Below, in pieces: positions 44,240 to 53,353 of a stretch of 64,000 nucleotides of DNA. A program made the translations under genes and the position numbers. The stretch lies in NCBI GenBank assembly GCA_964560495.1, contig CAZLMM010000001.1:124001-188000 (forward strand), written 5' to 3'. Under the pieces are notes generated by a model. The model did no database searches. It was not told where the DNA came from and saw only the letters and a program-made list of their open reading frames with translations. How positions within the stretch are numbered: position 1 is the stretch's first letter; every line of letters begins with the position of its first letter. Origin of the DNA: UBA5069 sp964560495. GTDB lineage: Bacteria; Chloroflexota; Anaerolineae; Caldilineales; Caldilineaceae.

Positions 44240-44490
44240 CTAGTACACGAGGGCGCAAGTAACCCAATGGTTGTCATGCTGAGTCTCCAATGCCCTGCGG
44301 CGGCAAAGCGTGGGCAAGAAACGCCGCTCTTGTCATGCTGAACGCCAGTGAAGCATCTACGCAGTGAAGCATCTGCATGCCAGCGAGAGTTTCTAGGGAG
44401 CGCCAGCGAAGCATCTCGCGCTGCCACCCAGATGCTTCACTGCGTTCAGCATGACAATACCACCGGCTCATTTAGGCCCACGTGTACTAG
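44240..44490. mobile_element. 251-bp MITE-like element with terminal inverted repeats
   Basis: The ends CTAGTACACGAGGGC (44240-44254) and GCCCACGTGTACTAG (44476-44490) are inverted copies with one mismatch. Inside, TTGTCATGCTGAACGC...AGTGAAGCATCT (44330-44358) faces its inverted copy (44430-44457), and TTGTCATGCTGA also occurs at 44271. There is no ORF. The internal repeat is of a type dispersed in Chloroflexota genomes. Target duplication is unclear, though CTAG is at both tips. Confidence 0.6.
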
Positions 44491-44614
44491 GGAAAAAGCG
44501 CCGCGTTCTGCCTGATTGCAATCCTGACTATAGAACACATGGACTAGACTGATTATACTCATTTGCCATGCAAAAGGAAAACCGCTTGTCGAACCAAACG
44601 AAACGCAGGTCGCG

Positions 44615-45844
44615 ATGACCTATGACGCCCTCGTCATCGGCGCCGGCCCGGCCGGGCTGGCGATTGCCGCCAGCCTGTGCCAATTGGGTGTGCGTGTCGC
44701 CGGGCTGACGACCGGCGACACGGACGCGCCATGGGTGAACACCTATGGCATCTGGCGCGATGAATTGGAACCGTTGGGGATGGGCCATCTGCTGGCCCAT
44801 TCGTGGAACGACTGCTCAGTCTATGCCGCTGGCCGCGACCACGCCCTGCCCCGCGTCTACGGACTCCTCGACAACGCCCGTCTCCAATCCCACCTCCTGA
44901 CCCAGTGCGCTGTCGGCGGCATGACCTGGTTGCAAGGCATGGCCGCAGGCGTCGAACACGACGAGCGCGCCTCCCACGTCACAACCCAGGACGACGCTGT
45001 CATCGACGCCCGCCTCGTCATCGACGCCAGCGGCCACTTCCCGGCGCTGGCGCGGCGTCCGCAGCAGAAACGCATCGCTTATCAGGCAGCCTTTGGCATT
45101 GTCGGCCGTTTCTCGACGCCCCCTGTCCAGCCAGGGCAGATGATGCTCATGGACTTTTGCTATGCGCACCTTGCGCTCGACGAACGCAGCCAGCCGCCTA
45201 CTTTCCTCTACGCCATGGACCTGGGCGACGGTCGCTTCTTCGTGGAGGAGACCTCGCTGGCCCATGCGCCGGCCCTGCCTTTCGACCTCCTGGAGCGGCG
45301 GCTGCATCAGCGGTTGAGCTGGCTGGGGACGCAGGCAGTCAACGTAGAGCATGTGGAGCGTTGCCTCTTCCCCATGAACATGGCCCTGCCTGACTTGCGT
45401 CAACCGCTCTTTGCCTATGGCGGCGCGGCCAGCATGGTGCACCCCATTTCGGGCTACCAGGTGGGCGCGGCCCTGCGTCGTGCGCCCGAGGTCGCCCGAA
45501 CTATCGCCCTTGCACTGGCCGATAAAACTGCGCCGCCCGGTCGGATTGCTCGACATGCCTGGTTGACCCTCTGGCCGGTCGAGCGCATCCGTCGCCGCAA
45601 TCTCTACCTCTTTGGCCTGGAAAGCCTGTTGGGGTTCGACGCCGAAGCGACAAACCAGTTTTTCGCCGCGTTCTTCTCACTGCCCTACGACCAATGGTCA
45701 GGTTATCTCTCGGACAGGCTCTCCACCAGTGAAGTGTTGGCCGCCATGTGGGGCGTCTTTCGTCGCGCGCCCCAGCGCGTGCGTATGGCGCTCATGCGTT
45801 CGGCCGCTTCAGGCGGCAGCCTCTTGCGGCGCAGTCTACAATGA
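44615..45844 (+). CDS. Lycopene cyclase, CrtL (beta/epsilon) type FAD-dependent
   Basis: 409 aa flavoprotein. The dinucleotide site YDALVIGAGPAGLAIAASL is at the N-terminus. CrtL family marks follow: VNTYGIWRDELE (usual NxYGVWxDEF), YGLLDNARLQSHLL (usual YGRVDRxxLK), MMLMDFCYAHLA, PTFLYAMDLGDGRFFVEETS and HPISGYQVGAALRRAPEVA. This family cyclises the ends of lycopene to ionone rings at the membrane. No other carotenoid gene is in the window, so the substrate rests on family similarity. The start at 44615 lacks a strong ribosome site. Confidence 0.8.
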   Translation: MTYDALVIGAGPAGLAIAASLCQLGVRVAGLTTGDTDAPWVNTYGIWRDELEPLGMGHLLAHSWNDCSVYAAGRDHALPRVYGLLDNARLQSHLLTQCAVGGMTWLQGMAAGVEHDERASHVTTQDDAVIDARLVIDASGHFPALARRPQQKRIAYQAAFGIVGRFSTPPVQPGQMMLMDFCYAHLALDERSQPPTFLYAMDLGDGRFFVEETSLAHAPALPFDLLERRLHQRLSWLGTQAVNVEHVERCLFPMNMALPDLRQPLFAYGGAASMVHPISGYQVGAALRRAPEVARTIALALADKTAPPGRIARHAWLTLWPVERIRRRNLYLFGLESLLGFDAEATNQFFAAFFSLPYDQWSGYLSDRLSTSEVLAAMWGVFRRAPQRVRMALMRSAASGGSLLRRSLQ

Positions 45845-45994
45845 ATCGGCTGCGGCCGCATCCCGAACGGCAACTGAACGGCTTGTAAGCTATTTGCTCT
45901 CCCCGCGGAATGAAGGTACAATCACGTTCCACCCTATTCTGAAGCACGCTCTTGTGTGTTGGTCGCGCGCTGGCAAGCAAGAAGTTGAACTCTC

Positions 45995-48900
45995 GTGGCC
46001 ACAAAAGATCAAATCCAGCCGACCGGTCAGAGCACCAGGCGCGCGCCGCCAGGAACTGCGTCAGGCATTGCCATGGACGCACTCACCCAACAGCAGTCGT
46101 CGCCCGCTCAACTCATCCTGCTCGCCAGAAAATCGCCCCATGAGCTGCGCCCCACCGATGCCCGCTATCTACAGCGAACCATTGGCAACCAGGCTGTGGG
46201 CCGACTTCTGGCCTCAAACAGCTCACTGCAGAGAAAACCCGCCCCAGTTGCGCAACGAACCGACGATGAAGAAAACGACCAATCTGAAGAAGGCCCGGTT
46301 GTCACTGTTCAGCGCGCTGTGGACGACCAGATGGTTCTGGAACGCCCAAGCGTGGAACCCGACGCGGCCGCCAGCGCGCCTGTTTCCAGCCATGTAGAAG
46401 GTGACATCAAACAGGCGCTTGGCGCCGGGCAAGGCCTGGCGGCTGCGGTGCGCACGCCGTTGGAGCGCGCCTTTAGTCGAGACTTCGGCGCGGTCAAGAT
46501 TCACACCGATGCCCGTTCGGATCGCCTCAATCGTTCTTTGCAAGCGCGCGCCTTTACCACCGGCCAGGACATCTTTTTCCGCCAGGGCGAGTTTCAGCCA
46601 GAGAATCAGGCGGGTCGTAGGCTGATTGCCCATGAGCTGGCCCATGTGGTGCAGCAAGGCGGCGCAGGAGGGCCCGCCGTCCCTCAAGAAGCGACGGTGA
46701 ACGAGGCAGCGCCCTCGACAGAATCTGTTCCCTCGCTGCAAACCAAACCTTGGTCGAACGGTGTGCATGGCTGGGTGCAGCGCAGTCGCGCCCCGGTGTC
46801 TATCTCGACGCTGCATAGCGGTCAGCCATCATCCGTCGTCACGGTGCAGCGCGTGCGCTTGAGCAAAGACGACCTGCTTGACAAAAGCCTGAGCGGGTTC
46901 GACGAGCATCGCAAAGCCGAGCAGTTCGATTGGGCAAATGCGGCGGGGCTGACCAAGGCTGACAGCAATAGTATCTGGTGGCTGCTGGAGAAAGCCGTTG
47001 GCGCATGCGGCAAGATGAAGGTGAAGGACCTGGTGACCGCAACACAGGATCCGACGGGCTTCCGACAGCTTCAAATTTACATGAAGGCTGTCAACGAGCC
47101 TTTCCTGGCCAACAAATCCAAGCTGAGACCTGCAGATACAACGGCTGAGGCGCTCAAACAGGGCAAGTGGCTGGAGACTTTCAGCAGCGCCCTGAAGACA
47201 TTGCCCCCCGAAGAATTCCTCGAACTCATCAGGGATGAGGCCGTCGCCGAGAAGTTCAAGAATTATCTGGCCGATGTGAACCCTTCTTTGGAATCGGAAA
47301 ACGGCGCTGAATCCCGAGCGTTCCGAGAATTTGTGGCCGAAGGGGGCGACTACCTCAAGTATAAAGCCGAATTGCCGGAGATCAGGAATCTGCACAAGTT
47401 CACCAATCCGGCTCTCAAAAAGTTGTCAGACGACAAAAAAGACACATCCAAGACCAAACCGCTCACGTTGATCCTCCACTCCATGCACGACGACAACGGC
47501 GCATTTCATCGTCACAGCGGCATCGATGACGCGATCCGTCATACAGACTTGTTGGTCTTGCTCTACGAAAAGATCGACGCGCCGACGCTGGCTGCCTTCC
47601 CCAAGAGCGAATTCAAACGGATCGCCGAAACCTATGGCAAAGGCAACAAGATCACCCAGGTGATGATCGCCGGACACGGTTCGCCCAAGCACATTGCCAT
47701 GGGTATTGGCGGTTCAGTCAAGGAACTGACCGGAGATGACAAGAAGCTGAACACCCTTCCCCTGTACATGGAGCGAGAACTCGTCCAAGGCGTCGAGAAA
47801 CTGGCCGATTGGTGGGACACATTCTTCAGCGAGATGTACAAACACATGGGCGCCACTACGACGGCGGCGCGCACATTCGAACCGCGCGTCATGTTGCGCG
47901 CTTGCCTGACCAACGCCAATTCCGTCGAATACAAGGAGATCGTCGAGCGCCTGAAAAAGAACCACGGCATCGAGTATGACAAGACGGTCGATGTGACCAA
48001 GTCAGAGATACAGGAGAAAGTGCAGCAAGAGGTTGTCGCCTACATCAACGAGCGCGGCAGCCTGACTACCAGGCTCTACAACAAATCGCCCAAGGGATCG
48101 TTCAAGGTGATCGGCGCCAGCGCCTCCATCTCGTCGGCGTCGGTGGGGACGGTCTATCCGACGGGCGAATTAGGTTTCCCATCCAAATCTGACCCGGCCG
48201 TGGACAAGGATAAGATCGAATATGTAAAATCGGGACAGGAAGCCGAAGGCGCGATGCGCGCCATGGTGGAGTGCTGGGCCGTCAATAAAAAACAGTGCCA
48301 GGAGGCCATGGAGGAACGGGTCAAGACGGCCGCCAACAAGTTGGATCCCTACATTATCAACCTGCTCTACTCGTTGATCCTGGCCAAATACAAAGATAAT
48401 CTGCTGGCGGCCAACAAGTTCGTAGACACGGCCGGCAAGCTCTCTCACCTGGGCATCCCAGTTCACTGTCGGCTAGAAAAATTGACCGGCGACAACATGC
48501 TGAAAGAAAACTGTGCGACGATTGTCGATGGTCTTCTCAAGTTCAAGCCCGTCAAAGATACTCCCTACATGGTCATCGTCCTGACGCAATACCACATGCT
48601 TCAGGATGCTTCGAAACAAGAAAATTTCCTTGCAGCGCTCAGCGACCCGGCCGTGAGCATGGACGACGACAAGTATGTGGACATCGAGAAGATTGGCGCA
48701 GTCATGGAAGCCTTGCTCAACGCCAAGATGCACGAGCGCGGACGCAATCTGCTGGCGCTCTTTGGCGTCATCGCTGAGAAGGTTCACCCCAAGGCAAAAC
48801 AGTATCTGCTTCAGCTTGCCAAGTCCAACGCCGACAACCTGCCCAAGGAAGTCATCGATCTGCTCAACGGCTCTGCCTATTCCGAAGACGACATTCGCAA

Positions 48901-49243
48901 GAAGCTGGGTTTGCCCCCGCGCAAGGCAGCGGCTTCGGTCAAGACGGCTGTCATTGGCGGTAAGAAGATTGAGCCAAACGTGGACACCAACAACGATAAC
49001 AAGAACGACGCCTACGTTGCTCCCTTGACGCCCGTCCTGAAAAAGGTGACCAACATGGTGTTCGACGCGCGCATTCGCTCTGCTCCCAACAGCAGCGCGC
49101 CGGTGCTCTACAAGGAACCCGAAAGCGCCCTTGTTCTGGGCGAGGTGCGCACCCTCGACGATAAACCGACAAACTTCTACGCCGTCAAGAACAAACAGAC
49201 TTCAGGTGTGGCCTACACTGAAAAAGACAATTTTGGGGATTGA
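45995..49243 (+). CDS. eCIS-core (DUF4157) protein with HELAH motif and clan-CD-like His-Gly/Cys centre
   Basis: 1082 aa from GTG 45995; an ATG at 46073 is also possible. Residues 40-75 contain LQRTIGNQAVGRLLA, common at the front of DUF4157 proteins. The eCIS core domain spans about 140-225: FGAVKIHTDARSDRLNRSL, FTTGQDIFFRQGEF, and HELAHVVQQ (H213, E214, H217), a zinc-protease-like site. A middle domain has VMIAGHGSPKHIAMG (H561-G562) and RVMLRACLTNANS (C637), the order and hydrophobic setting of clan CD peptidases (caspase/C80/CHAT type). The C-terminus (about 1020-1082) is SH3b-like (FDARIRSAPNSSAPVLY). Family members are effectors or cargo of contractile injection systems; no such system is nearby. 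A YbjN-fold gene starts 3 nt later. Confidence 0.75.
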   Translation: MATKDQIQPTGQSTRRAPPGTASGIAMDALTQQQSSPAQLILLARKSPHELRPTDARYLQRTIGNQAVGRLLASNSSLQRKPAPVAQRTDDEENDQSEEGPVVTVQRAVDDQMVLERPSVEPDAAASAPVSSHVEGDIKQALGAGQGLAAAVRTPLERAFSRDFGAVKIHTDARSDRLNRSLQARAFTTGQDIFFRQGEFQPENQAGRRLIAHELAHVVQQGGAGGPAVPQEATVNEAAPSTESVPSLQTKPWSNGVHGWVQRSRAPVSISTLHSGQPSSVVTVQRVRLSKDDLLDKSLSGFDEHRKAEQFDWANAAGLTKADSNSIWWLLEKAVGACGKMKVKDLVTATQDPTGFRQLQIYMKAVNEPFLANKSKLRPADTTAEALKQGKWLETFSSALKTLPPEEFLELIRDEAVAEKFKNYLADVNPSLESENGAESRAFREFVAEGGDYLKYKAELPEIRNLHKFTNPALKKLSDDKKDTSKTKPLTLILHSMHDDNGAFHRHSGIDDAIRHTDLLVLLYEKIDAPTLAAFPKSEFKRIAETYGKGNKITQVMIAGHGSPKHIAMGIGGSVKELTGDDKKLNTLPLYMERELVQGVEKLADWWDTFFSEMYKHMGATTTAARTFEPRVMLRACLTNANSVEYKEIVERLKKNHGIEYDKTVDVTKSEIQEKVQQEVVAYINERGSLTTRLYNKSPKGSFKVIGASASISSASVGTVYPTGELGFPSKSDPAVDKDKIEYVKSGQEAEGAMRAMVECWAVNKKQCQEAMEERVKTAANKLDPYIINLLYSLILAKYKDNLLAANKFVDTAGKLSHLGIPVHCRLEKLTGDNMLKENCATIVDGLLKFKPVKDTPYMVIVLTQYHMLQDASKQENFLAALSDPAVSMDDDKYVDIEKIGAVMEALLNAKMHERGRNLLALFGVIAEKVHPKAKQYLLQLAKSNADNLPKEVIDLLNGSAYSEDDIRKKLGLPPRKAAASVKTAVIGGKKIEPNVDTNNDNKNDAYVAPLTPVLKKVTNMVFDARIRSAPNSSAPVLYKEPESALVLGEVRTLDDKPTNFYAVKNKQTSGVAYTEKDNFGD

Positions 49244-49246
49244 TCG

Positions 49247-50218
49247 ATGTCTGCAAGCATCACACAGTACACCCTCGCTGCCCCTTTCAGCCTGGCAACT
49301 CCAGATGACACCTTGCCCACAACACTGCGGCTGGTGCGCATGGCTGTTCACGATGAAACGCTCACTCATGTGCAACTGACCGTACAAGCCGAATGGGACA
49401 TTTACCAACATCTGCGCGTCCAGGAATTGGCGCACCTGACCGCGCCTGCCTTGGGCGACGCCGCGGACGACGTCCTGGAGCCAAAGCAGCCTGTTTTTGT
49501 GGATCTTGCCCTCGCGCCTGACCTGTTCAGCCACATTCCACAAGAGCGCCAGGATGCCTCTAGCCTGGCCACGCATTTGGCGGCGCTTGAACACACACCG
49601 ACCGCCGACCCTTTGCTCGCAACCGAGAGCTGGTATGTTCTCTCGGTGTGGCAGCCCATTGCCCTGAGCGGCGAATTGACCGGCAACGAGCTGCGCGTGG
49701 GTTATTCCACGGTCTGGGCAAAGGTCTATACGCCAGATCGCCCGCCTGACGCCGAGCCGACCGGCCCGATCTTTGAAGCCGTCACGCGCTACTTCACTGC
49801 CGAAGGCTGGTCCTTCGAGCGCCTGGCCGACGCCTCGATCCTGCGCCTCGAGTTTCGTGGCGGGCATGGCGACTGGTATTGTTTTGCCCAGGTGCGTGAA
49901 CAAGAGAGCCAGTTCGCCTTCTACTCCTTTTGCCCCATCGTCGCGCCCGAAGAAGACCGCTATGCCGTGGCCGAATTTCTTATGCGCGCAAACTTCGGCA
50001 TGATCATCGGCAACTTCGAGATGGATTTCGACGACGGCGAAATCCGCTACAAGACCAGCATTGATGTGGAAGGCAGCGAACTGACGCCGGCCCTCATTCG
50101 CCAGCTTGTGCATGCCAATGTCACCATGATGGATCGCTATCTGCCCGGTGTCGTCCAGATCATCCATGGGGTTGCATCGCCGACGACAGCAATTGCCCAG
50201 ATCGAATCGGGCGCATAA
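49247..50218 (+). CDS. YbjN-domain protein, possible chaperone of the DUF4157 effector
   Basis: 323 aa. The C-terminal half (about 175-310) has the YbjN pattern: VTRYFTAEGWSFERL, DWYCFAQVREQESQFAFYSF, and YAVAEFLMRANFGMIIGNFE then MDFDDGEIRYKTSIDVEGSE. YbjN shares the fold of type III secretion chaperones. The N-terminal 170 residues are acidic and unassigned. The start lies 3 nt after the stop of the effector-like gene, which implies co-translation and suggests binding to it. That partnership is inference. Confidence 0.7.
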   Translation: MSASITQYTLAAPFSLATPDDTLPTTLRLVRMAVHDETLTHVQLTVQAEWDIYQHLRVQELAHLTAPALGDAADDVLEPKQPVFVDLALAPDLFSHIPQERQDASSLATHLAALEHTPTADPLLATESWYVLSVWQPIALSGELTGNELRVGYSTVWAKVYTPDRPPDAEPTGPIFEAVTRYFTAEGWSFERLADASILRLEFRGGHGDWYCFAQVREQESQFAFYSFCPIVAPEEDRYAVAEFLMRANFGMIIGNFEMDFDDGEIRYKTSIDVEGSELTPALIRQLVHANVTMMDRYLPGVVQIIHGVASPTTAIAQIESGA

Positions 50219-50299
50219 GTCAGCGACCCACAACCCTACCAAACAAAGCCCCAAAGAACATCCGATTTTCACCTCAGGCCAGATGACCTGCGGACACCA

Positions 50300-50570
50300 C
50301 AAACGACGAAAATTCACACAGAGCAGCTCATCGTCTTTCTCTGTGTTCTCTGCGTCTCTGCGTGAGCCTATTTTCAGAACGGGCGACATGCCCCTGCGGG
50401 ACAACGAAGAATGGCGCCTCGCGCCCGCCCTGCGAAGAAAATCCCCCTGTGTTCCTCCGCGCCCTCTGTGGTTGCTGGTTTTCACACCAGCCCACCCCCT
50501 ATGATGTACAATGAACAGGGACGACGGGGTTTCACGATGAGCCTGTCCATCCTGCAAATCCTGTCCAAAC
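50300..50570. repeat. Intergenic region built of degenerate dispersed repeats
   Basis: The 381-bp gap contains CTCTGTGTTCTCTGCGTCTC (about 50339), CCTCTGTGGTTGCTGG (about 50463) and CCTGTCCATCCTGCAAATCC (about 50543). These are phrases commonly repeated between genes in GC-rich bacteria of this type. No gene or clear promoter is visible. Confidence 0.4.
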
Positions 50571-50599
50571 ATATTGCTGATAGATTTTGGTAGCTGTCC

Positions 50600-53353
50600 A
50601 TGACCACCGGTCGCGAGCTTGAAGTGATCCTTACCCACGAGCATACAGATTTCGACGCGTTGGCGTCGCTCCTGGCCGCGGCGCTCTTGTTTCCCGGCGC
50701 AACACCCGTGCTGCCGCGCCAGATGAACCGCAATGTGCGCGAGTTCGTCACGCTCTTCCGCAGCCATCTACCCTTCGTCAGCGCCGACGAGCTGCCGCGC
50801 GGCGCGCGCATCCGCCGCTCCATCGTGGTGGACACACGCGCCATGAACGCGCCCCGCGCCCTGCTGGACAACGCCGAGGTGCTCATCATCGACCACCATG
50901 CCGCGCTGGGCGATGAGCGCAAATCCGGGCGCAGCCTGCCGGCCACCTGGCAGGTGTGGAGCGAAGCTGTGGGCGCGAACACCACCCTCCTGGTGGAGAA
51001 GCTGAGCGAGCAGCAGCTCCCCCTGACGCCTGTCCACGCCACATTGTTAGCCCTGGGCATCCACGAGGACACGGGCAGCCTGACCTATGGCGGCGCCACC
51101 CACCGGGACGCCCGCGCGCTCGCCTGGCTCCTAGAGCCGGAGCGTAGCGTCAACATGAACCTGGTCAACCATTTCCTCCAGCACCCGCTGAGCGAGCAAC
51201 AACGCCAGCTCCTGGAAGACCTGATCGCCCATAGCGAGTTTGTGGAGATCGAGGGCCACAACATCGTCATCGCCCAGGCCCAGGCCGCGGGCTTCGGCGA
51301 AGAGATCAGCACCGTGGCCGCCCGGCTGCGCGACTATCACGAACCCGACGCTGTCTTTCTCCTCATCGAACTGGGCGACATGGTGCAGTTCGTGGCCAGG
51401 AGCATGACCGATGAGGTTGACGTCGGCGCTGTGGCCCGCGCGTTGGGAGGCGGGGGGCATGCCCGCGCCGCCGCCGCGCCCATTCACGACGCCAACGTAG
51501 CCGAGCTTCACGACCGCGTCCTTGATCTGGTGCGCAGTCACGCCCGCTCTGCCGTGACCGTGCGCCAGATCATGAGCATAGGTCGCCCGCAGATTCTCTC
51601 GCCTGAGATGAGCATCGACGAGGCCGGCGAACTCATGCGGCGCTACGGCCACGAGGGTTTTCCGGTGGTGCGCGAGGGGGACAACGGCGAAGAGCTTCTG
51701 GGCGTACTCACCCGCCGCGAAGCAGATCGAGCCATCAATCATGGTCTGGGCGGCGAACCCGTGCGCCGCTTCATGCGCGCCGGCCAGATTACAGTTCAAC
51801 CCAACGACTCCATCCCCTTGTTGCGCCGGCGCATGATCGACAGCGGCTGGGGCCAGATCCCCGTCGTGGATGAACAAGGGCACATCGTGGGCATCGTCAC
51901 CCGCACCGACCTGATCAAACTGTGGGATGACGCCGCGCTGCCTGAGCGCCGCGTCGACGAGATCGAGCAACGCCTGCGCGCCTTCCTTACGCCCGCGCAG
52001 TTGCACATCCTGCGGCTGGTGGGCGAGGAAGTGGATTCCATGCACTATACGGTCTATGTGGTGGGCGGCTTCGTGCGCGACCTGCTGCTCAACACACCCA
52101 GCGAGCGCACCCGCGCCCTGGATGTGGACATCGTCATCGAGGGCGACGCCATCGACTTTGCTCAACGCATGAAAAAGCTCTACGGCGGGCGCATCGTCCC
52201 CCATCGCCAGTTTGGCACAGCCAAGTGGCTGCTCAACGACGCCGATCACCCGCTTCGCCTGGATCGCCTGCTCGCTCGCCTAGCGCCCTCTGAGCCGCCG
52301 ATGGACGAAGCAGACCACCCGGCAAAGTCCCTGCCAGCGCACCTGGATTTCGTGACCGCACGCACCGAGTTCTACACTGCGCCCACCGTGCTGCCCACTG
52401 TCGAGAGCAGCAGCATCAAGCTCGACCTGCACCGCCGCGACTTTACCATCAACACACTGGCCCTCTGTCTCAACCCCGACCGCTGGGGACAGCTCCTGGA
52501 TTTCTACGGCGGCGTCAACGACCTGCGCGAAGGAATCGTGCGCGTGCTCCACAGCCTCAGCTTTGTGGACGACCCCACACGCATCCTGCGGGCTGTGCGC
52601 TATGAACAGCGCTTCGGTTTTCGCATCGACCCGCGCACCCTGGAGCTGATCGGCGACGCGCTGGAGATGCTGGATCGGGTGACGCCGGCGCGCATCCGCC
52701 ACGAGTTCGAGCGCATCTTGCAGGAAGAACAACCCGAACACATTTTGGCGCGGCTGGGGAAGTTGGGCGTTTTGGCCGCCATCCATCCGGCGCTGCAGGC
52801 TGACGAGTGGGTGATTGCAACCTTTCCGCGCCTGCGGGCTGCCTTGCAAGCGTCCGATTGCGACCCGGCTCTGAAAGAAGAACCTATCGCCCGCCTCTAC
52901 TGGGCTCTCTTTGTCTATCCCCTGCCAGACGCCGCGGATGCAGAGCTGCAAACGCGCCTGGGCTTGCGCAAGGAGACGCAGCGCACCGTGCAGGACATTC
53001 ACTGGCTGCGCGCTCACCTTGCATTACTGCGCGAACCCGAGCTGCGCCCCAGCCAGGCAGTCGCCGTCCTGGAGAAAGTGGAATCAGTCGGGCTTGCGCT
53101 CTTTTCTTTACTATGCGAAGATTCCGCCATAAGCGCCGTTCTGACGACCTATCAGGCAAAATGGCGTCACATCCACGCCGAACTGGACGGAAACGACCTG
53201 GCGCGCCTGGGCATCCCCCGCGGCCCCATCTACCGCGCCATCCTGGCAAATCTACGCGCCGCGCGGCTGGATGGCGTGGCCCACAACAGAGAAGATGAGG
53301 TAGAAATGGCGCTGAGCTTGATCGCCCAACACAAGAACGAGGGGTCGGCGTGA
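50600..53353 (+). CDS. DHH-CBS-tRNA nucleotidyltransferase (probable A-adding enzyme)
   Basis: 917 aa. Residues 1-310 are a DHH/DHHA1 phosphoesterase-like module (LTHEHTDFDALAS, SIVVDTR, LIIDHHAA, IHEDTGSLTYGG, GGGGHARAAAAP). Two CBS domains follow at about 325-445 (MSIGRPQILSPEMSIDEAG; RAGQITVQPNDSIPLLRRR). The class II nucleotidyltransferase occupies about 465-900: VYVVGGFVRDLLL, ALDVDIVIEGDAI, LHRRDFTINTLALCL and FVDDPTRILRAVRYEQRFG. This long architecture is that of A-adding enzymes in bacteria that split CCA addition (known for Aquifex, Deinococcus and cyanobacteria), and a shorter homologue is at 4395. It overlaps the next gene by 4 nt. Confidence 0.85.
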   Translation: MTTGRELEVILTHEHTDFDALASLLAAALLFPGATPVLPRQMNRNVREFVTLFRSHLPFVSADELPRGARIRRSIVVDTRAMNAPRALLDNAEVLIIDHHAALGDERKSGRSLPATWQVWSEAVGANTTLLVEKLSEQQLPLTPVHATLLALGIHEDTGSLTYGGATHRDARALAWLLEPERSVNMNLVNHFLQHPLSEQQRQLLEDLIAHSEFVEIEGHNIVIAQAQAAGFGEEISTVAARLRDYHEPDAVFLLIELGDMVQFVARSMTDEVDVGAVARALGGGGHARAAAAPIHDANVAELHDRVLDLVRSHARSAVTVRQIMSIGRPQILSPEMSIDEAGELMRRYGHEGFPVVREGDNGEELLGVLTRREADRAINHGLGGEPVRRFMRAGQITVQPNDSIPLLRRRMIDSGWGQIPVVDEQGHIVGIVTRTDLIKLWDDAALPERRVDEIEQRLRAFLTPAQLHILRLVGEEVDSMHYTVYVVGGFVRDLLLNTPSERTRALDVDIVIEGDAIDFAQRMKKLYGGRIVPHRQFGTAKWLLNDADHPLRLDRLLARLAPSEPPMDEADHPAKSLPAHLDFVTARTEFYTAPTVLPTVESSSIKLDLHRRDFTINTLALCLNPDRWGQLLDFYGGVNDLREGIVRVLHSLSFVDDPTRILRAVRYEQRFGFRIDPRTLELIGDALEMLDRVTPARIRHEFERILQEEQPEHILARLGKLGVLAAIHPALQADEWVIATFPRLRAALQASDCDPALKEEPIARLYWALFVYPLPDAADAELQTRLGLRKETQRTVQDIHWLRAHLALLREPELRPSQAVAVLEKVESVGLALFSLLCEDSAISAVLTTYQAKWRHIHAELDGNDLARLGIPRGPIYRAILANLRAARLDGVAHNREDEVEMALSLIAQHKNEGSA

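Noticed and set aside
50336..50566. Possible CRISPR-like spacing of repeats
   Set aside because: The phrases differ from each other and have no regular spacer length; they are degenerate dispersed repeats.
49202..50767. 521-codon minus-strand frame
   Set aside because: Covers the YbjN gene and parts of two others on the opposite strand; no motif.
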